Origin: Limnephilus marmoratus
Taxonomy: Eukaryota; Arthropoda; Insecta; Trichoptera; Limnephilidae
Direction: 5' to 3'
Length of the DNA: 64,000 bases
Assembly: GCA_917880885.1 (NCBI GenBank)
Contig: OU862908.1
Location: 50,179,819 to 50,243,818 of the forward strand
Shown here: piece after piece, positions 1 to 10,985 of the stretch
Position numbering within the stretch: the stretch's first letter is position 1
Layout of the letters: each line of letters begins with the position of its first letter
Notes under the pieces: model-generated
The model's input: the letters and a program-made list of their open reading frames with translations, nothing else
Databases searched by the model: none
Told to the model about the DNA's origin: nothing
Made by a program: the position numbers and the translations under genes

Positions 1-2
1 CC

Positions 3-1173
3 TTTGTGTTATATGCGGACGATATGAAAATTTTTAAACCTGTACAGTCTTTATTTGATTGTATAGAATTACAAAGCGATCTTGATCATTTGTGCGCGTA
101 TTGTGAATCAAATTTACTGTCCTTAAACATTTCTAAGTGTCACTCAATTACATTTACTAGAAATAAAAATAAAATCATCTATTCTTACAACTTGAATAAT
201 AAACCTTTACAATCTACGTCTACATGTAAAGATCTAGGTGTTTATTTAGATAACAAATTAATTTTTGATAAGCATATCGAATACATAATATCAAAATCCT
301 ACAAGATGCTAGGTTTCCTAACTCGTTGAATGCCGCGAGTAAATGGGGTTGGTTGTAACCAATTAGCGTTCGCAAAAAGCGGCAGCCATGACACCCAATG
401 TCCGGCGATTCTGATAGCGTCCTTGAGAAATTTCGTACATAGAAAGGTCAAAGTTGAAGACCAAAGAATTTTTCCCGCGCATGCGCAAGAACTGCGCACG
501 TTCCCGCGCTCCGGTAAATCATTAATATAAATTATATGGAGTCACCAAGCTAATTGCGGTTTTCTCTATGGTAAAGAGCGATAATAGAGCAAGCGATTCT
601 GACCGTGTTCTTCATACACTTTCTTTATACATAAGGGTCAAAATCGCGTGTCAAAATCAGGACACGCCGGCGCACGAGCGGCAAATGAGAATATGTAAAG
701 TTTTCAAAAGTGCTAAGACTCTTGAAATGTTGTTTTGTTCATTGGTCAGAAGTCCACTGGAGTATGCGTCCCCGGTATGGAATTCTCAATATAAGGTGTA
801 CATAGATATAGTAGAAAGTATACAGAATAAATTCTCTAAATATTTATTCAAGAAATACAACAAAACTACAAATAACATGTTAAGTTTACAAAAAAGACGC
901 ACATTATCAGATGTGCTGTTTCTGTATAACCTGCTAAATAATAAAATAGATAGTCCTGAATTGCTATCCACTATTGGTTTAAATGTCCCAATGAGGCGTA
1001 CCAGGCACACTTCTCTTTTTCATATAGAATCCAATAACACTAATGCAGCGAGTAACTCACCAATTACTCGCGCAATCATAACTTATACCCATTATGAAAA
1101 ATTACTACACTTAGACATTTTTCATGATTCCTTGCAAACATACAAAACTAATTTATTAAATTTCTTGGCGTGA
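3..1173 (+). pseudogene. LINE-J reverse transcriptase, C-terminal part, interrupted
   Basis: This is the 3' part of a non-LTR retrotransposon pol gene that enters from the left edge. The first codons read FVLYADD, the catalytic YADD box of reverse transcriptase. About 100 residues follow to GFLTR, with the usual CKDLGVYLDNKL segment. The frame breaks at a stop near 327 and resumes near 691 with ICKVFKSAKTLE and SLVRSPLEYASPVWN, the thumb region, then continues to a stop at 1171-1173. The missing middle is a ~365-bp foreign insertion. The resumed frame holds the tail motif LQKRRTLSDVLFLYNLL seen in jockey/CR1-type elements. It would have copied element RNA into DNA; as it stands it is a truncated, dead copy. 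The same family recurs at 30.0 kb and 42.5-44.1 kb. The exact clade is inferred only loosely. Confidence 0.85.
327..690. mobile_element. ~365-bp GC-rich insertion in LINE-J
   Basis: The RT frame stops after CGT at 324-326 and picks up at 691. The intervening block is clearly richer in G+C and CpG than its surroundings. Its ends are weakly inverted: TGCCGCGAGT near 331 against TTGCCGCTCGT on the other strand near 684 (about 8 of 11 match). No convincing target duplication was found. It could be a MITE-like element or a captured fragment; it contains no gene I recognise. Confidence 0.5.
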
Positions 1174-1500
1174 TATAATTGTTTTAAAATTACTTACACT
1201 TAACTTTTCATTAAACTTTAATCAGTCAATTACAATTAGTGAGCATATAATTCTTGATTTTAAAATGTCTCCTTATCCCCCCCCCCCTTTTTTTCTTCCT
1301 TTTTATTATTATTACTCATTCATTCAATAATTAAGTTACTAGACCGGTTCATATCTCAGGCATAATTACCAAATGACATTCTATGGACTTACGTAATAGG
1401 TACATAACCATGTAATAATTTAATTTAACATACCTTATAATCTGTATTATAATGTACTGTGTATGTCTTAATAAATAAATAAAAATAATAAAAAAATAAA
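1174..1500 (+). mobile_element. LINE-J 3' UTR and A-rich tail
   Basis: Non-coding 3' end following the RT stop. It has a C-run near 1280, a conserved block from 1341 (accggttcatatctcag) and a terminal AATAAATAAATAAAA tail at about 1470-1500. The block from 1341 recurs almost unchanged at 58935-59080 and in diverged form at 41105-41225, which defines it as the family's 3' end. Confidence 0.8.
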
Positions 1501-3002
1501 CTAAAGAAAGAAATCAATTTTTCATTATTTTACAGGCAATTTGGAAATTATTTGTGAGTTAATGATACTTATTAAAAAAATCTCTCTTTATTACAGAGAC
1601 ATAAAATAAAATCTTTAATTTAAAAATTAAATAACAAACGACCGATTGACGTTGGAATACAAATTTGTCGCATATAAATTAAAATTTCCACCCAAAAAAA
1701 ATTTTTGGACGATTATTTTATCATTGAAGGAGTATGGTAGAAAGTGTACGATTCTTTTTAATCATTTATTTATTTATTTATTTATCTATATAAGGTATGT
1801 TTACATTACATTATTCGATGCCTGTCTCATTAGGGTATACCTGTGTTGAGACTGGCGTTATAATTAACTCGCAAAAAATTCCAAAGTTTCCATTAAAATC
1901 ATGAAAACTCGAATTATTTGATGGCCTTTATTTTGTAATTTTAAAAAAATACACAAAGTAGCACATATCCCTACTAAACATTTGCGATATCTTTTGATAA
2001 AAATTAATTAATAATTTTGGTTTGGTATTTTGGCCTCAATTCTAAAATTAAGTTTTGTACGAAAAAGGCCGCACGCCCATTCTTCTCAATATGTTTTGTT
2101 CAATCAATAAAAGCACAGATTTTGAAGTTTTATATTTTTAAACTTCAAAAGGGAGGAGGTTCTCAATTCGACGGTATTTTTTTATGTTTGTTACCTCAGA
2201 ACTTTCGACAGGGTGAACTGATATTGATGATTTTTTTTTTATTTGAAAGCTGGTGCTTTCCGTGTAATCCCATTTCAATTTGGTCCAGTTCTGACAATGG
2301 CATTCATGAAAATTATATAAGTCTTAAATTTGCATTAAGTATAACCGACGAATAACTCAATATCACGCTAACCGATTTCGATGATTCTTTTTTTATTGGA
2401 ATGGATGTACTTCAAGGGTAGTTTGATGAGAGTTTGGTTAAGTTCTGATTATGGGATCCATGACAAAGTAACGAAACTCTTCAATTCTTAGGAGCAAATT
2501 AACGATACTCGGCCGAATCTTTTAAAGGCTATCCGGATCTATGAGTCACCTACCGTAACGTTGTTATGGTCAAGTAATTTCTATCTCAGCAGCACGTTTA
2601 GTACGTCTACCCATATTTAGACAAATTAGTTAGTGTACTTCAAATTCACTAAAAATCAAAAAATAAACAAAAAAATTAACAAAAGAAAAAAACTACTTCA
2701 AAAATTGCACTAAAAAGTAAAAAAAAATATTTCGTACGTTTCGACGTATCGTCATTTTCTACAATTGATCTCTCCCCCCCTCTCCTCCTTAATGGCTCAC
2801 CTTATCTCTTCTAGGCTCTTCTTACTTCTGACCGCTCATTCTTGGCTTTTCTGGACTTTTCTTGAATCTTACTAACTAGCCACTTCGCCCTGGAACACAA
2901 CCCCGCCTCAATCATATCCATACACCGGTTTACTCTTTTGTCCCGGTGATAACGGCTTCTGAATTACCCGATTTATTCTTCCTGGATGAAATATCTAAAT
3001 AA
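1501..3002. other. A+T-rich stretch, no gene seen
   Basis: Apart from the LINE tail at 1765-1862 this contains no recognisable coding or RNA gene. There is a C-rich patch near 2775-2790. Short open frames here have no known motif and look like chance. Confidence 0.5.
1765..1862 (-). mobile_element. LINE 3' end with terminal hairpin (copy A)
   Basis: Read on the minus strand this is a short 3' end finishing in (ATAA)n. It holds a hairpin: GCCTGTCTC at 1820-1828 pairs with GAGACTGGC at 1848-1856 (8 of 9 pairs), with a loop containing GGGTATACCTGTGT. Related copies lie at 34465-34562 and 27557-27680. Confidence 0.65.
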
Positions 3003-3264
3003 TCCTACTAATATTATAAACGTGAAAGTTTGTACGGATATATGTGTGTTTGTTACTCTTTCACGGAAAACCTACTGAATGGATTTTAATTCAACTTTAC
3101 AATAATGCATCTCATACATCAGAATAACATATAGGTTATAATTTATATAGCTAGCTAGGAAGGGGACGCGGGAGGAAAACGGGGACACACGGGAAAGGTG
3201 ATTCAGGGAGAAACAAAGTATATCTTTGAACATGGTATCGCAACGCATGCCGGGAACCAGCTAG
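3003..3264 (+). mobile_element. Small non-autonomous Helitron
   Basis: Starts TCCTACTAATATTATAAA after a host A and ends CATGCCGGGAACCAGCTAG before a host T. This is the Helitron pattern of 5' TC, 3' CTRR, insertion between A and T and no target duplication. The interior has the common insect motif GAAAGTTTGT...TTTGTTACTC. A short imperfect stem precedes the 3' end. At 262 bp it cannot encode RepHel and must be mobilised in trans. A sister copy of 261 bp sits at 19448-19708. Confidence 0.85.
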
Positions 3265-4027
3265 TATGTAATAAAAACGTAATCATGAAATAAAAAACTA
3301 AAACATCTTATCTTTATTAAAATTCCGTGTTCGAACCAAGAAAACTCCTCTGAAATGTAATGAATAAAGACCGAAAGAAAACGATTTAAAAAATGGACTC
3401 TCAAAGTGATATTATTTACGAATATGTTACCATCATCCAGTGCTCCGAAATATTACGTTAAAATATTAACATTAAAAATCTTCTCAACTAAAATACAAAC
3501 AAAAGTGAAAAAACTGTTCTTATCTTTTGAGCATCTTCTTCATTTATGTGATGCCTTTGTCAAAATACTTTGTGTTCATTTGCAAAGTTTGTCATTTCTA
3601 CCACTATTGCCAGAATGAAAACTTAAAAGATGAAATTATAAAACCGACCGATAATAAGTTACAGATTCAGATATTTATTCAATAAGCCTTTCCCAAAGCC
3701 TATCAGCTACATAAAAAATACGCCCTCAATTATTTACCGTGGGTGCCTTTCGGGAGATGGCAATAAAAATTAATTATAATCTTCTTTATTATTGGATTGC
3801 TATAGATCATCCTATAAATTACAAATTAGCATTGTTTGACAGCTCATTATGTAAAGTTGGTTTGCAATGTGAGTTATGAGTTGGGTGCTACAGGATGATC
3901 CAAAATCAGAATTAAATTATATTTTGTAGGTACTACATGTGCATACAAATATTAAAACCCTTCTAAAATGCCGAAAGAAAAATAAAATTACCACAAAAAT
4001 GTATAAATTACGAATTGCAGAAAAAAA
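3265..4027. other. A+T-rich stretch, no gene seen
   Basis: Short open frames only (for example 3406-3618, 70 codons) with no motif. Nothing else recognised. Confidence 0.4.
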
Positions 4028-4636
4028 TGGTACAAAATTTATCTACACGAGTTTTATGAATGTGGTGTACTAAGAGTCGAAGAAAAAGAAATTTCATTCA
4101 GATATGGACAAGGACCAAAAAATATTCCTCCAGCTACCCTGAATGGTGTGAACCTGCAGGTGACTGAAGGAACTAAATACCTTGGACACATAATCACCAG
4201 TAATCTGATGGACGATAACGACATCGATAGGCAAAGAAGAGCTCTCAGTGTAAAAGTAAACATGCTCAATAGAAGATTCCGCCTTTGCAGTACTGCTGTA
4301 AAAAGGACGCTCTTCCTTTCATTCTGCGCAACACTGTATACGTGTGAACTCTGGGCAAACTACAAGAAGAGTAGTATAGAAAGACTTCAGGTTCAGTATA
4401 ACAACGCCTTCCGCATAATGTTTGGTCTCCCCAGATATTGCAGCGCTTCCCGAATGTTCACGGAGGGGCGAGTTCCTGGCTTTGCAGCCCTTATTAGATA
4501 CAGGGTGGCAGGAATTAGGGAAAGGATAACCAGCTCTGGAAACATCCTCGTCATGGAAGCCCGCCTCAGTCCATCATCCAGTATTGATGCACACTGGAGA
4601 AAAATACTGGCTCCTTACGTGCTCACAGAATCCTGA
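4028..4636 (+). pseudogene. LINE reverse transcriptase C-terminal fragment
   Basis: An open frame from about 4028 to the stop at 4634-4636, a little over 200 codons. It reads through GVLRVEEKEISFRYGQG, then GTKYLGHIIT and DDNDIDRQRRALSVK. Next come the cysteine-bearing CSTAVKRTLFLSFCATLY and YNNAFRIMFGLPRYCSAS. This order (KYLG box, RQRR, CS..VK.LF, FGLPR.CSAS) is typical of the thumb and C-terminal part of reverse transcriptases of one widespread animal LINE group. It starts after the catalytic YADD region, so it is a 5'-truncated, inactive insertion. The frame itself is intact, suggesting moderate age. It is followed by its own 3' UTR with AATAAA at 4822. Confidence 0.85.
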
Positions 4637-4853
4637 AAGCTTAATATTATTATTTCTTTTGTTTTCCTTTTACTACTATTAGCTTATTATCTTTTTTTTG
4701 TTTCGTGTACATTCATATCCACCTTCTTTTTCTTTTTTTCCTTTCAAATACTTTGTACATGTATGTGTATATTATACCCTTATGGAATGTGTGGGATTGC
4801 ACTTTCCTCCCCACATACTGGAATAAACACTTATTTATTTATTAAAAAATAAA
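4637..4853 (+). mobile_element. 3' UTR of the preceding LINE fragment
   Basis: Pyrimidine-rich non-coding tail with AATAAA at 4822-4827, ending in an (TTTA)n/A-rich run at about 4830-4853. This marks the 3' end of the insertion. Confidence 0.6.
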
Positions 4854-5930
4854 AACCTATTTTAAAATTTATATCATGTAATAATAATAACAGGTACCTA
4901 AACATATAGGAATTTTTCATAAATAATATGTTAGTAAAACACAAGGATTTATTTGCAGTGACTTAATTGATATGGTAACACTGACGTTTATAAGGTTTTG
5001 CAAGCAGGAATCTCAAGTTTGTTACTTGTATCCGTAATCATAATTAAATAAAAACAAGTAATAGAAAAAAGATTGGAATTTTTTATGTACCCGATACACG
5101 GAATAAATTAGACATGATTATTTCAAAACGATAGATAAATTAACATTAAAAAGTAACTACGTACCTAAATATTATAAGAAACTGTTTTTAATGCTCAGGT
5201 TTTATAAAGCTCGATGCAGGTTTTAATTTTTTCCGTTATGCGCTACGCCATTTCACTGGAGCGAAGGTCAAAATATGGACCACTTTTTTTTTCTATGATT
5301 GACAGCGGTAAACATACTCATTTTTAATTGTTTTTGGTTTAAATCCTAGAACTCCATTTATTTCTTTAAAAATTTAATTATAATTTAATTTGATAATGTT
5401 ATTATCAAGTTCTGCAAGTATTTTTGTTAGAGCTGTTTCGGTTTACAAGACCATTTTCAAACTAACAAAAAAATAAAATAAATTCATTATCATTTCGCAA
5501 GATGCCTGTTTGACATCAAATCATAACAATTGAATTTGAGATCTGTCATCTGTTACTTTAATTTTGTATATAACCGTTTTAAAAAGTAGTGAAGTTTACA
5601 TCAATAATATCATTAAATATAATGTATACGTTTGTTTTTTGATTGTATTGTGTTAAGTGACCAAACCAAAAAGAACAGTGACAAAAACATAAAACTTTTA
5701 AAATATATCTTCTGGGTATAAAATTATGGATGGCAGCATTAAAGTAGGCACAACAGTCACCTGCATTGAGTTCACTAATTTATGTACACCGGAATATTCA
5801 GGAAAAAATCCATCGCTATTGTCTATCTAGCGTGCAATTTTAGAGAGATAGATAATAGTATAGAACTGTCTGTATTTAAATAGATATTGAAGCTATTCTA
5901 TTTATAAAGGAATTATATATTATATTAAGA
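4854..5930. other. A+T-rich stretch, no gene seen
   Basis: No long open frame, no tRNA-like fold and no repeat from elsewhere in the window was recognised. Confidence 0.4.
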
Positions 5931-6832
5931 CTAGCTTTTTCCTGCGGCTTCGCTCGCATGGTATTAGGGGATTCCCACTCAGCCTCCTCCACCTTCCCTC
6001 CCCCCACTCCACTCCCCCCTCAACCTTCCACCCACCCCTCCCCCACTCCTCCCCCCTCCACCTTCCCTCTCCCCACTCCACACATCCATCAACCCCCCTC
6101 TCCCTCCCCCTCCTTCTCCACCCACCCCACCCACACCCCATACCCTCCCCACTCCACCTCCCCCCACCTTCCTCCACCCCTCCCACTTCCCTTCCTTCCC
6201 TCCCCCCACCCTTCTCCCCTTCCCCTATCCCCCTCCACCAACATCCTCCCAATACCCCCTCCCCCCTCCCCACTCCCCCCTCTCACCTCTCGCATTCTAC
6301 ACATTCATTCCCGATACATTCAGTTTTCAAACTGCTCGCGTGTCACCCTATTATATTTTTTTATACAAATTTCATAATATCAGAACTCAACGGTAGTTTT
6401 ATACAAAATAACGAACAAAAAAAAGAATTATCCTATTTGGTGCGATCGTTTGGGTTTATGCGCATACACACATTTCGGTGATTCATTTTTAGAGATAGTT
6501 ATCAAGTACGACGCCAACAAAGCACTCTTTTTAGGGTGAATTGCCTAATTAAAAAAAAAAAACATCGTTTCCAAGGCGACGATTGGTTGACATTTGCAAT
6601 AAATCGAGTTCGTTATTGACAGAAAACGTATGATAATTAATTTCATTATGCCAGAGATTATTCATAACGCCAGAGCTTACCAATATGTATAGCCTATAGA
6701 CCTCGCAAATAATGTAGCTTTCTATTAGTGAAAGAAATATTAAAGTCCATTCAGTAGTTTTTGTGTGAAAGAGTAACAAATATACATCCATACAAACTTT
6801 CACTTTTGTAATATTAATAGGATAGGATAGGA
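5931..6832 (-). mobile_element. Non-autonomous Helitron with polypurine core
   Basis: On the minus strand the 5' end is TCCTATCCTATCCTATTAAT (6832 downward) followed by GTGAAAGTTTGTATGG and TTTGTTACTCTTTCAC. The 3' end is ATGCGAGCGAAGCCGC then AAAAAGCTAG, with a host T outside. The ends fit Helitrons: TC start, CTAG end, A|T insertion site. It is about 900 bp and codes for nothing recognisable. Between 5979 and 6295 it carries an almost pure C/T tract. The 5' TCCTA repeats look like a small terminal expansion. Confidence 0.8.
5979..6295. repeat. C/T-rich (G/A-rich) minisatellite tract
   Basis: About 310 bp almost wholly C and T on the plus strand, with irregular repeats of CCACTCC, CCTTCC and CCCCCC. 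The minus strand has many G-runs of 4-7. Open frames across it are products of composition and are not genes. Confidence 0.85.
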
Positions 6833-7559
6833 TGATATTTATGATTTTCGCCATTTCATTCCGTAATATTATAAAAGTTTTTAGAAATAATCATGTTTAT
6901 CACATTTAGCGAAAATGTTTTTCATACCATAAAAATAACAAAAAAACTTTCAACATCTATAGGAATCTGTTTGTTTTCAGGATACTACAATAATATACAC
7001 GTTTTAGTAGACCTTTTAACGAATTCATTAGGTACTTAACACCCATTCAGTTTGCAAATTTGTATGCCGATAAAACCCTTATTAAAATTCCCGTAAATTA
7101 TTAAAGAAAAAACTGCAATAACCTTTAACACATAAATTTAATATTCAACGCCCGCGCTGGTTTTATTTGGAACGTTTTCGTGCGAATCTGCTGGGCTGGG
7201 ATAATTTGAAAGTTCCCTCGATAGGCCAAAGTTAAGCAGTTCGGGTGATTGTATTGCCTTCCTGTTATTTGCGGTTTTAATAATTATTTTCTGGGCCCGA
7301 ACAAAACGTACGCTAATTGCAGGGGCGTTGTTTAATTGCTTGACATATTGTTTTGTAGATTTAATTCTAGTAATTTAGAGATATTTTTTTACCGGCGAGG
7401 ACCTCTATGTAAAAAAAAACTAATAATCTTTAATTGCAAAAGGCACGGATTTAAATGCCACTGTCAATTTAAATCACCCCATTGCATTGTTTGAATTTAA
7501 AAATATCAAAACAATGGGGTGATTCCCACATAATAAACTACATTTTTGACCAAAATTAA
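6833..7559. other. A+T-rich stretch, no gene seen
   Basis: Nothing supported. The phrase AAATTGACAGTG and its near-inverse around 7460-7520 suggest a small hairpin only. Confidence 0.35.
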
Positions 7560-8120
7560 CAAATTTCAACAATATCAAAATATCATGAACAGACCAGCTA
7601 GACATCGTACAAAAATAATACAAGCTTTGGACAAATGCACTACAAATATCAAGCTATAAAAGCATTCAACAGTCTTATCCTTGAAAATAAAATGGAAGAA
7701 AACAAAAATAAATTCATAGTCAAAATTACAAAATGGATTAAAGAACAAAAAAAAAATATTACCAAAATTTCATAACAAAATAAGAATAACACATATACAC
7801 TTATCATACAAAACCAATATAAAAAACAGGTCATTCACAACACACATAATATATACCGATTTTCATTATATTTAAGTAATAAAATAATTAATTTTAACTA
7901 TAATTTAACCAACATTATAAATCTTTATTTTTAGTTTAACTTGAGCGTAATTTATTTTTTTCGCAGAATAATATTTACATATTTTTTAATGTATTAGATA
8001 ATTAGACATGTATAAATTTTTGGTTTATAAAATGGAGGCCTCAGCACAGGTGAGCTACGCAGTGAGGGATGCCGACATTGCTGTAATGTACATTGCGTAT
8101 TGTAACAAATAAATTTCTAC
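7560..8120 (+). pseudogene. LINE RT extreme C-terminus and 3' UTR
   Basis: In one frame near 7625-7780 the sequence reads YKYQAIKAFNSLILENK and then FIVKITKWIKEQ. This pattern (YNxLP-like segment followed by FKxKVKxWLxEQ) marks the C-termini of many LINE pol proteins. A similar end, FQTKVKTWLREQ, occurs at 41.97 kb. It is followed by about 300 bp of A+T-rich 3' UTR. The UTR ends with a GC-richer block (TGAGCTACGCAGTGAGGGAT, 8052-8071) and AATAAA near 8108. It is a severely 5'-truncated, non-functional insertion. Frame shifts are present. Confidence 0.55.
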
Positions 8121-8159
8121 GATTAATTTGAATTGACAAGAATAACACCGCTGATTTCA

Positions 8160-8330
8160 CATCAGATTTGAAGATTCTCTCAGTATCGCCTTGGCGAGAT
8201 ATCAGCATTCAGGATTACTTTAATAAACAGAGACAGCTAGCATTCGGCCGTCTTTCTCCCCAACCTCCCTGTCACTGTACAACATTTCCTAATTTGAAAG
8301 TGTCATAGTCCTACTGCTCAGACAAACATT
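8160..8330 (+). mobile_element. SINE-A relic
   Basis: Diverged match to the body and tail of SINE-A: TCTCAGTATCGCC, then CAGCATTCAGGATT, then TTCCTAATTTG and GTCATAGTCCTACTG appear in the same order as in the copy at 16705-17115. The tRNA head is missing. Confidence 0.6.
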
Positions 8331-8565
8331 ATTGATTGTTGAACTACGGCGTAATAAATTTACCACAATTTGAGCCTGTTTTCCACAATTTCTGGGTCTA
8401 CGCAACAGCTTACAGCTCGCAGCGTAGATTCCGTAATGTTTCAATCCTATCCGATCCACATTTATTTAACTGTAAAAAAATGATACCAAACATTTTAAAT
8501 TTATTTTTAAAACGTTAAGGGGTACAGCACATATTCGGAAAAAGAGTGTGAATCTGCTGTGTCAG

Positions 8566-9650
8566 GCATGTTCAGAAAGTGAGTGAACTGTGACCATAAT
8601 TGGCGGTGGTTTTTAGTTTTTTGAGGGTTGGCAACACTGAGTGGTGGAAAGGGATCTCCTGACCAGAGTGAGTCATAAACTCACGTTGGTGTGTCCAGTT
8701 GCGTGAAAGACGGTGGCAAAAATCTCCTCAAGTGCTGTGATCCGCTTTTCACTCACGGAAGGAATAACGCCTACAAGAAAATATGGTGAGGATTTCTGAG
8801 GTCTTTTATGACTGAAGATGATAGTAGGTGACTCCTTATACGCCTGAAAAAAAAACAGTCGCCAAAGTGGCGTCACACCAATTTTCCATCAGCCAAAATT
8901 TAAAACCACAAGTTCAAAAAAATCATGGCCTCTGTGTTTTGGGACAGAAAAGATATCATTTTGGTCGAATTTCTGCCTCAGGTTGAGACCATCAATGCAA
9001 AACAATGTTGTGATACCCTGAAAAATTCAAAAGGAGCATTCAAAACAGGGAGGGGAATGCTGACCAGAAAAGTGTGCTTGTTTCACGAAAACGTCGGTCG
9101 TCATATAGCCTTAGCCACCAACACGCTATTGGACTCATTTGGTTGGGATGTTTTGAACCACCCCCCGTATTCCCCTGACTTGGCGTCTTCAGATTATCAT
9201 CTTTTCACCTTCCTGAAGGTATATATGGATTAAAAATAAATTTTAAACCGACGTGCAGGTGCAGAAAGTGGTTCTGGAAAGCTTACTAACCCCGTATGCA
9301 TGGACATTGGAGGGTCTACAGTCGTTCAAATAAATGTAGCTCGTTAAAAAAAAAAGTAGAGTCTTGACGTGTGCGGTGAAGGAGGAAATCATATGTTTCC
9401 TTATAACGCCGTTGGGAAAGTGGTGGGTCCCCTCCAATGGTTCTGGAAAGTGGAGGAAGGAGCGGGCGGGAGAATTCTTCGAGGAGGACATAAAGGCACT
9501 TGTGCCACGGCTCACCACATGCAATGAACGGGATGACGATTATTTGGAAAAATAGTCAACAAGTGTATCAACAATATACTGTTATTTTTTTCAAATACAC
9601 CTTCTCAAAAAAAAGAAAATTCATTAGATACACTTACTTTCTGAACATGC
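8566..9650 (+). mobile_element. Degenerate mariner element
   Basis: Inverted ends GCATGTTCAGAAAGTGAGTG (8566) and, on the minus strand, GCATGTTCAGAAAGTAAGTG (9650) match at 19 of 20 bases. They bound a transposase pseudogene. At ~1.09 kb it is shorter than the usual ~1.3 kb. The TA target duplication is no longer visible on the left side. Confidence 0.85.
8715..9555 (+). pseudogene. mariner transposase pseudogene (DD34D family)
   Basis: Remnants of the DNA-binding region occur near 8732-8800 (AVIRF, then a broken HTH segment). The catalytic core is open at 8925-9233: VFWDRKDIILVEFLP with the first aspartate, INAKQCCDTL, then HENVGRH, where mariners have HDNARPH, so the second catalytic aspartate reads glutamate. 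YSPDLASSDYHLF with the third aspartate follows. The frame then stops; the C-terminal tail REFFEEDIKALVPR...DDDYLEK reappears at 9470-9555. The unrelated-looking stretch between, about 9215-9450, suggests an insertion or heavy decay. Family members cut and paste DNA at TA sites; this copy cannot. Confidence 0.85.
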
Positions 9651-10260
9651 ATTAAAAAAAGACATTTTTGTCTACGACATACCGAATTGACTCGAATAAA
9701 TCATTTTTGTTTAAGCTCGATTCGTCTTTACGTCATATGTATTCGCACATAAAGATGTCGTTCGCGTGAGTTGTTTTCTCGCGAATGATGATCGCATTCG
9801 ATAAAATCCCAATTTGACAAGTAAACATAAAACTCCAATTCTCTTGGATTTAGGGGATCAGACAAGCGCCAAGTAACTGCTGTTCAAGTGCAAAAATGTG
9901 AGAAAAAGTCTCAACTATTTCAGAATAATTAAGCAGATAGGAGATTCCCTCGCCTGAATGCTTTTCTTCGGCGAACTTTTAACAAAATTATTTTTTTGGT
10001 TTTGGTATTTAAAAAATGCTTTCAGAAAGATCTGCAAGAGAGCTAAGCTGTAAAATACTGCAAAGAAGAAAATAATAAAAGATAAGTGACTTCCAAAAAT
10101 GGGTTCGTAATGTGGGATAGTCCCAGCATTACAGAATAAGGAAGTCTTTATTTTATGCCCAGCACTCAAAGGAAAGGGATAATAAAACTGGAATGAGATC
10201 TAAAAAAATTCAGAAATGTTCCAAACCATAAAGGAATCAGGAAATTGCTCAGTGCTCAAA
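9651..10260. other. No gene seen
   Basis: A+T-rich. A possible continuation of the Penelope-like fragment that follows may start near 10080, but no motif supports it. Confidence 0.35.
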
Positions 10261-10261
10261 T

Positions 10262-10375
10262 AGAAAAAAGACTCACTGAGCATAGAAGTGATATTAAAAG
10301 GATACCTCAGGAGATATCTCATAATATTAAGACCCATCATTCCGAATTTCCACTGATATATAAAATGTTTTTTTA
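10262..10375 (+). pseudogene. Possible Penelope-like GIY-YIG endonuclease C-terminus
   Basis: A short frame ending at 10373-10375 reads QIEKRLTEHRSDIKR and then IKTHHSEFPLIYKM. The pattern RLxEHxxDIKR...H...H.F resembles the C-terminal half of the GIY-YIG nuclease domain of Penelope-like retroelements. The upstream GIY and YIG motifs are not readable, so the call is tentative. No reverse transcriptase is attached. Confidence 0.3.
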
Positions 10376-10394
10376 AATATTTTTAAATAGGGTT

Positions 10395-10520
10395 AACCTC
10401 ACAATAATTTGAAAATCTCCTGCTACCACCATAGTAAGCGTAAAATGTTGCTTCAACCGAGGAATTGAACTCACGATGACTGAGTGGAACCCAGACGTGG
10501 TGCCAACTCAACCACATGAA
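10395..10520 (-). mobile_element. SINE-C copy (tRNA-like head)
   Basis: On the minus strand it reads GTGGTTGAGTTGGCACCACG (A-box-like, about 10515 downward) and GAGTTCAATTCCTCGG (B-box-like). A short body follows, ending GTAGCAGGAGATTTTC and an A+T-rich tail. The second copy is at 31960-32125. The internal pol III promoter arrangement is that of tRNA-derived SINEs. Confidence 0.55.
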
Positions 10521-10639
10521 GTAGAACACTTTAAGTTTATAAAATGTTTAAAAACGTATACGTTATTTTTAACGAGCCGACCCCAACAACCTACCTAGGC
10601 AATAAGTTGGGACAGCGCAAGGATGAAGAAGACGTTATT

Positions 10640-10985
10640 TTTAATCTCTGTACATTCGCCGAGAGGAAAAATAATTTTAAGAAATTCCCCGAAAAGAAAA
10701 AATTCCCAAAGTAGGTTATGAAAAGTAGGTAGTTATTTAAGTTATGGGAAATAAAAAAAAATCACAGTGTTTCTTTATATACTTCTTAAGACATTTCTCG
10801 AGAGATTTTTTCTCGATTTTAAAAAAGTCTGCCTTTTTAAATATTTACGCTCACTCGTAATAATTATCATGATTTTTTATTTTTATTTTAGCGCACTCCC
10901 TCTAATTTTTGTATTTACATATCTCTACGAATATTTAAAACCATCTGTTTCTTGTATTGGAACGCTTATTACGGACCTTTGAGTT
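10640..10985 (+). mobile_element. Diverged relic of the TTAA MITE
   Basis: AAAATCACAGTGTTTCTTTA, AAGACATTTCTCGAGAGATT and CACTCCCTCTAATTTTTG follow the same order as in the 25.8-26.2 kb copy of the TTAA MITE, at much lower identity. The ends are not preserved. Confidence 0.5.

Noticed and set aside
5920..6377. Several long proline- or glycine-rich open frames on both strands
   Set aside because: They follow directly from the C/T-rich tract inside the Helitron, which lacks stop codons by composition; no start context or domain supports them.
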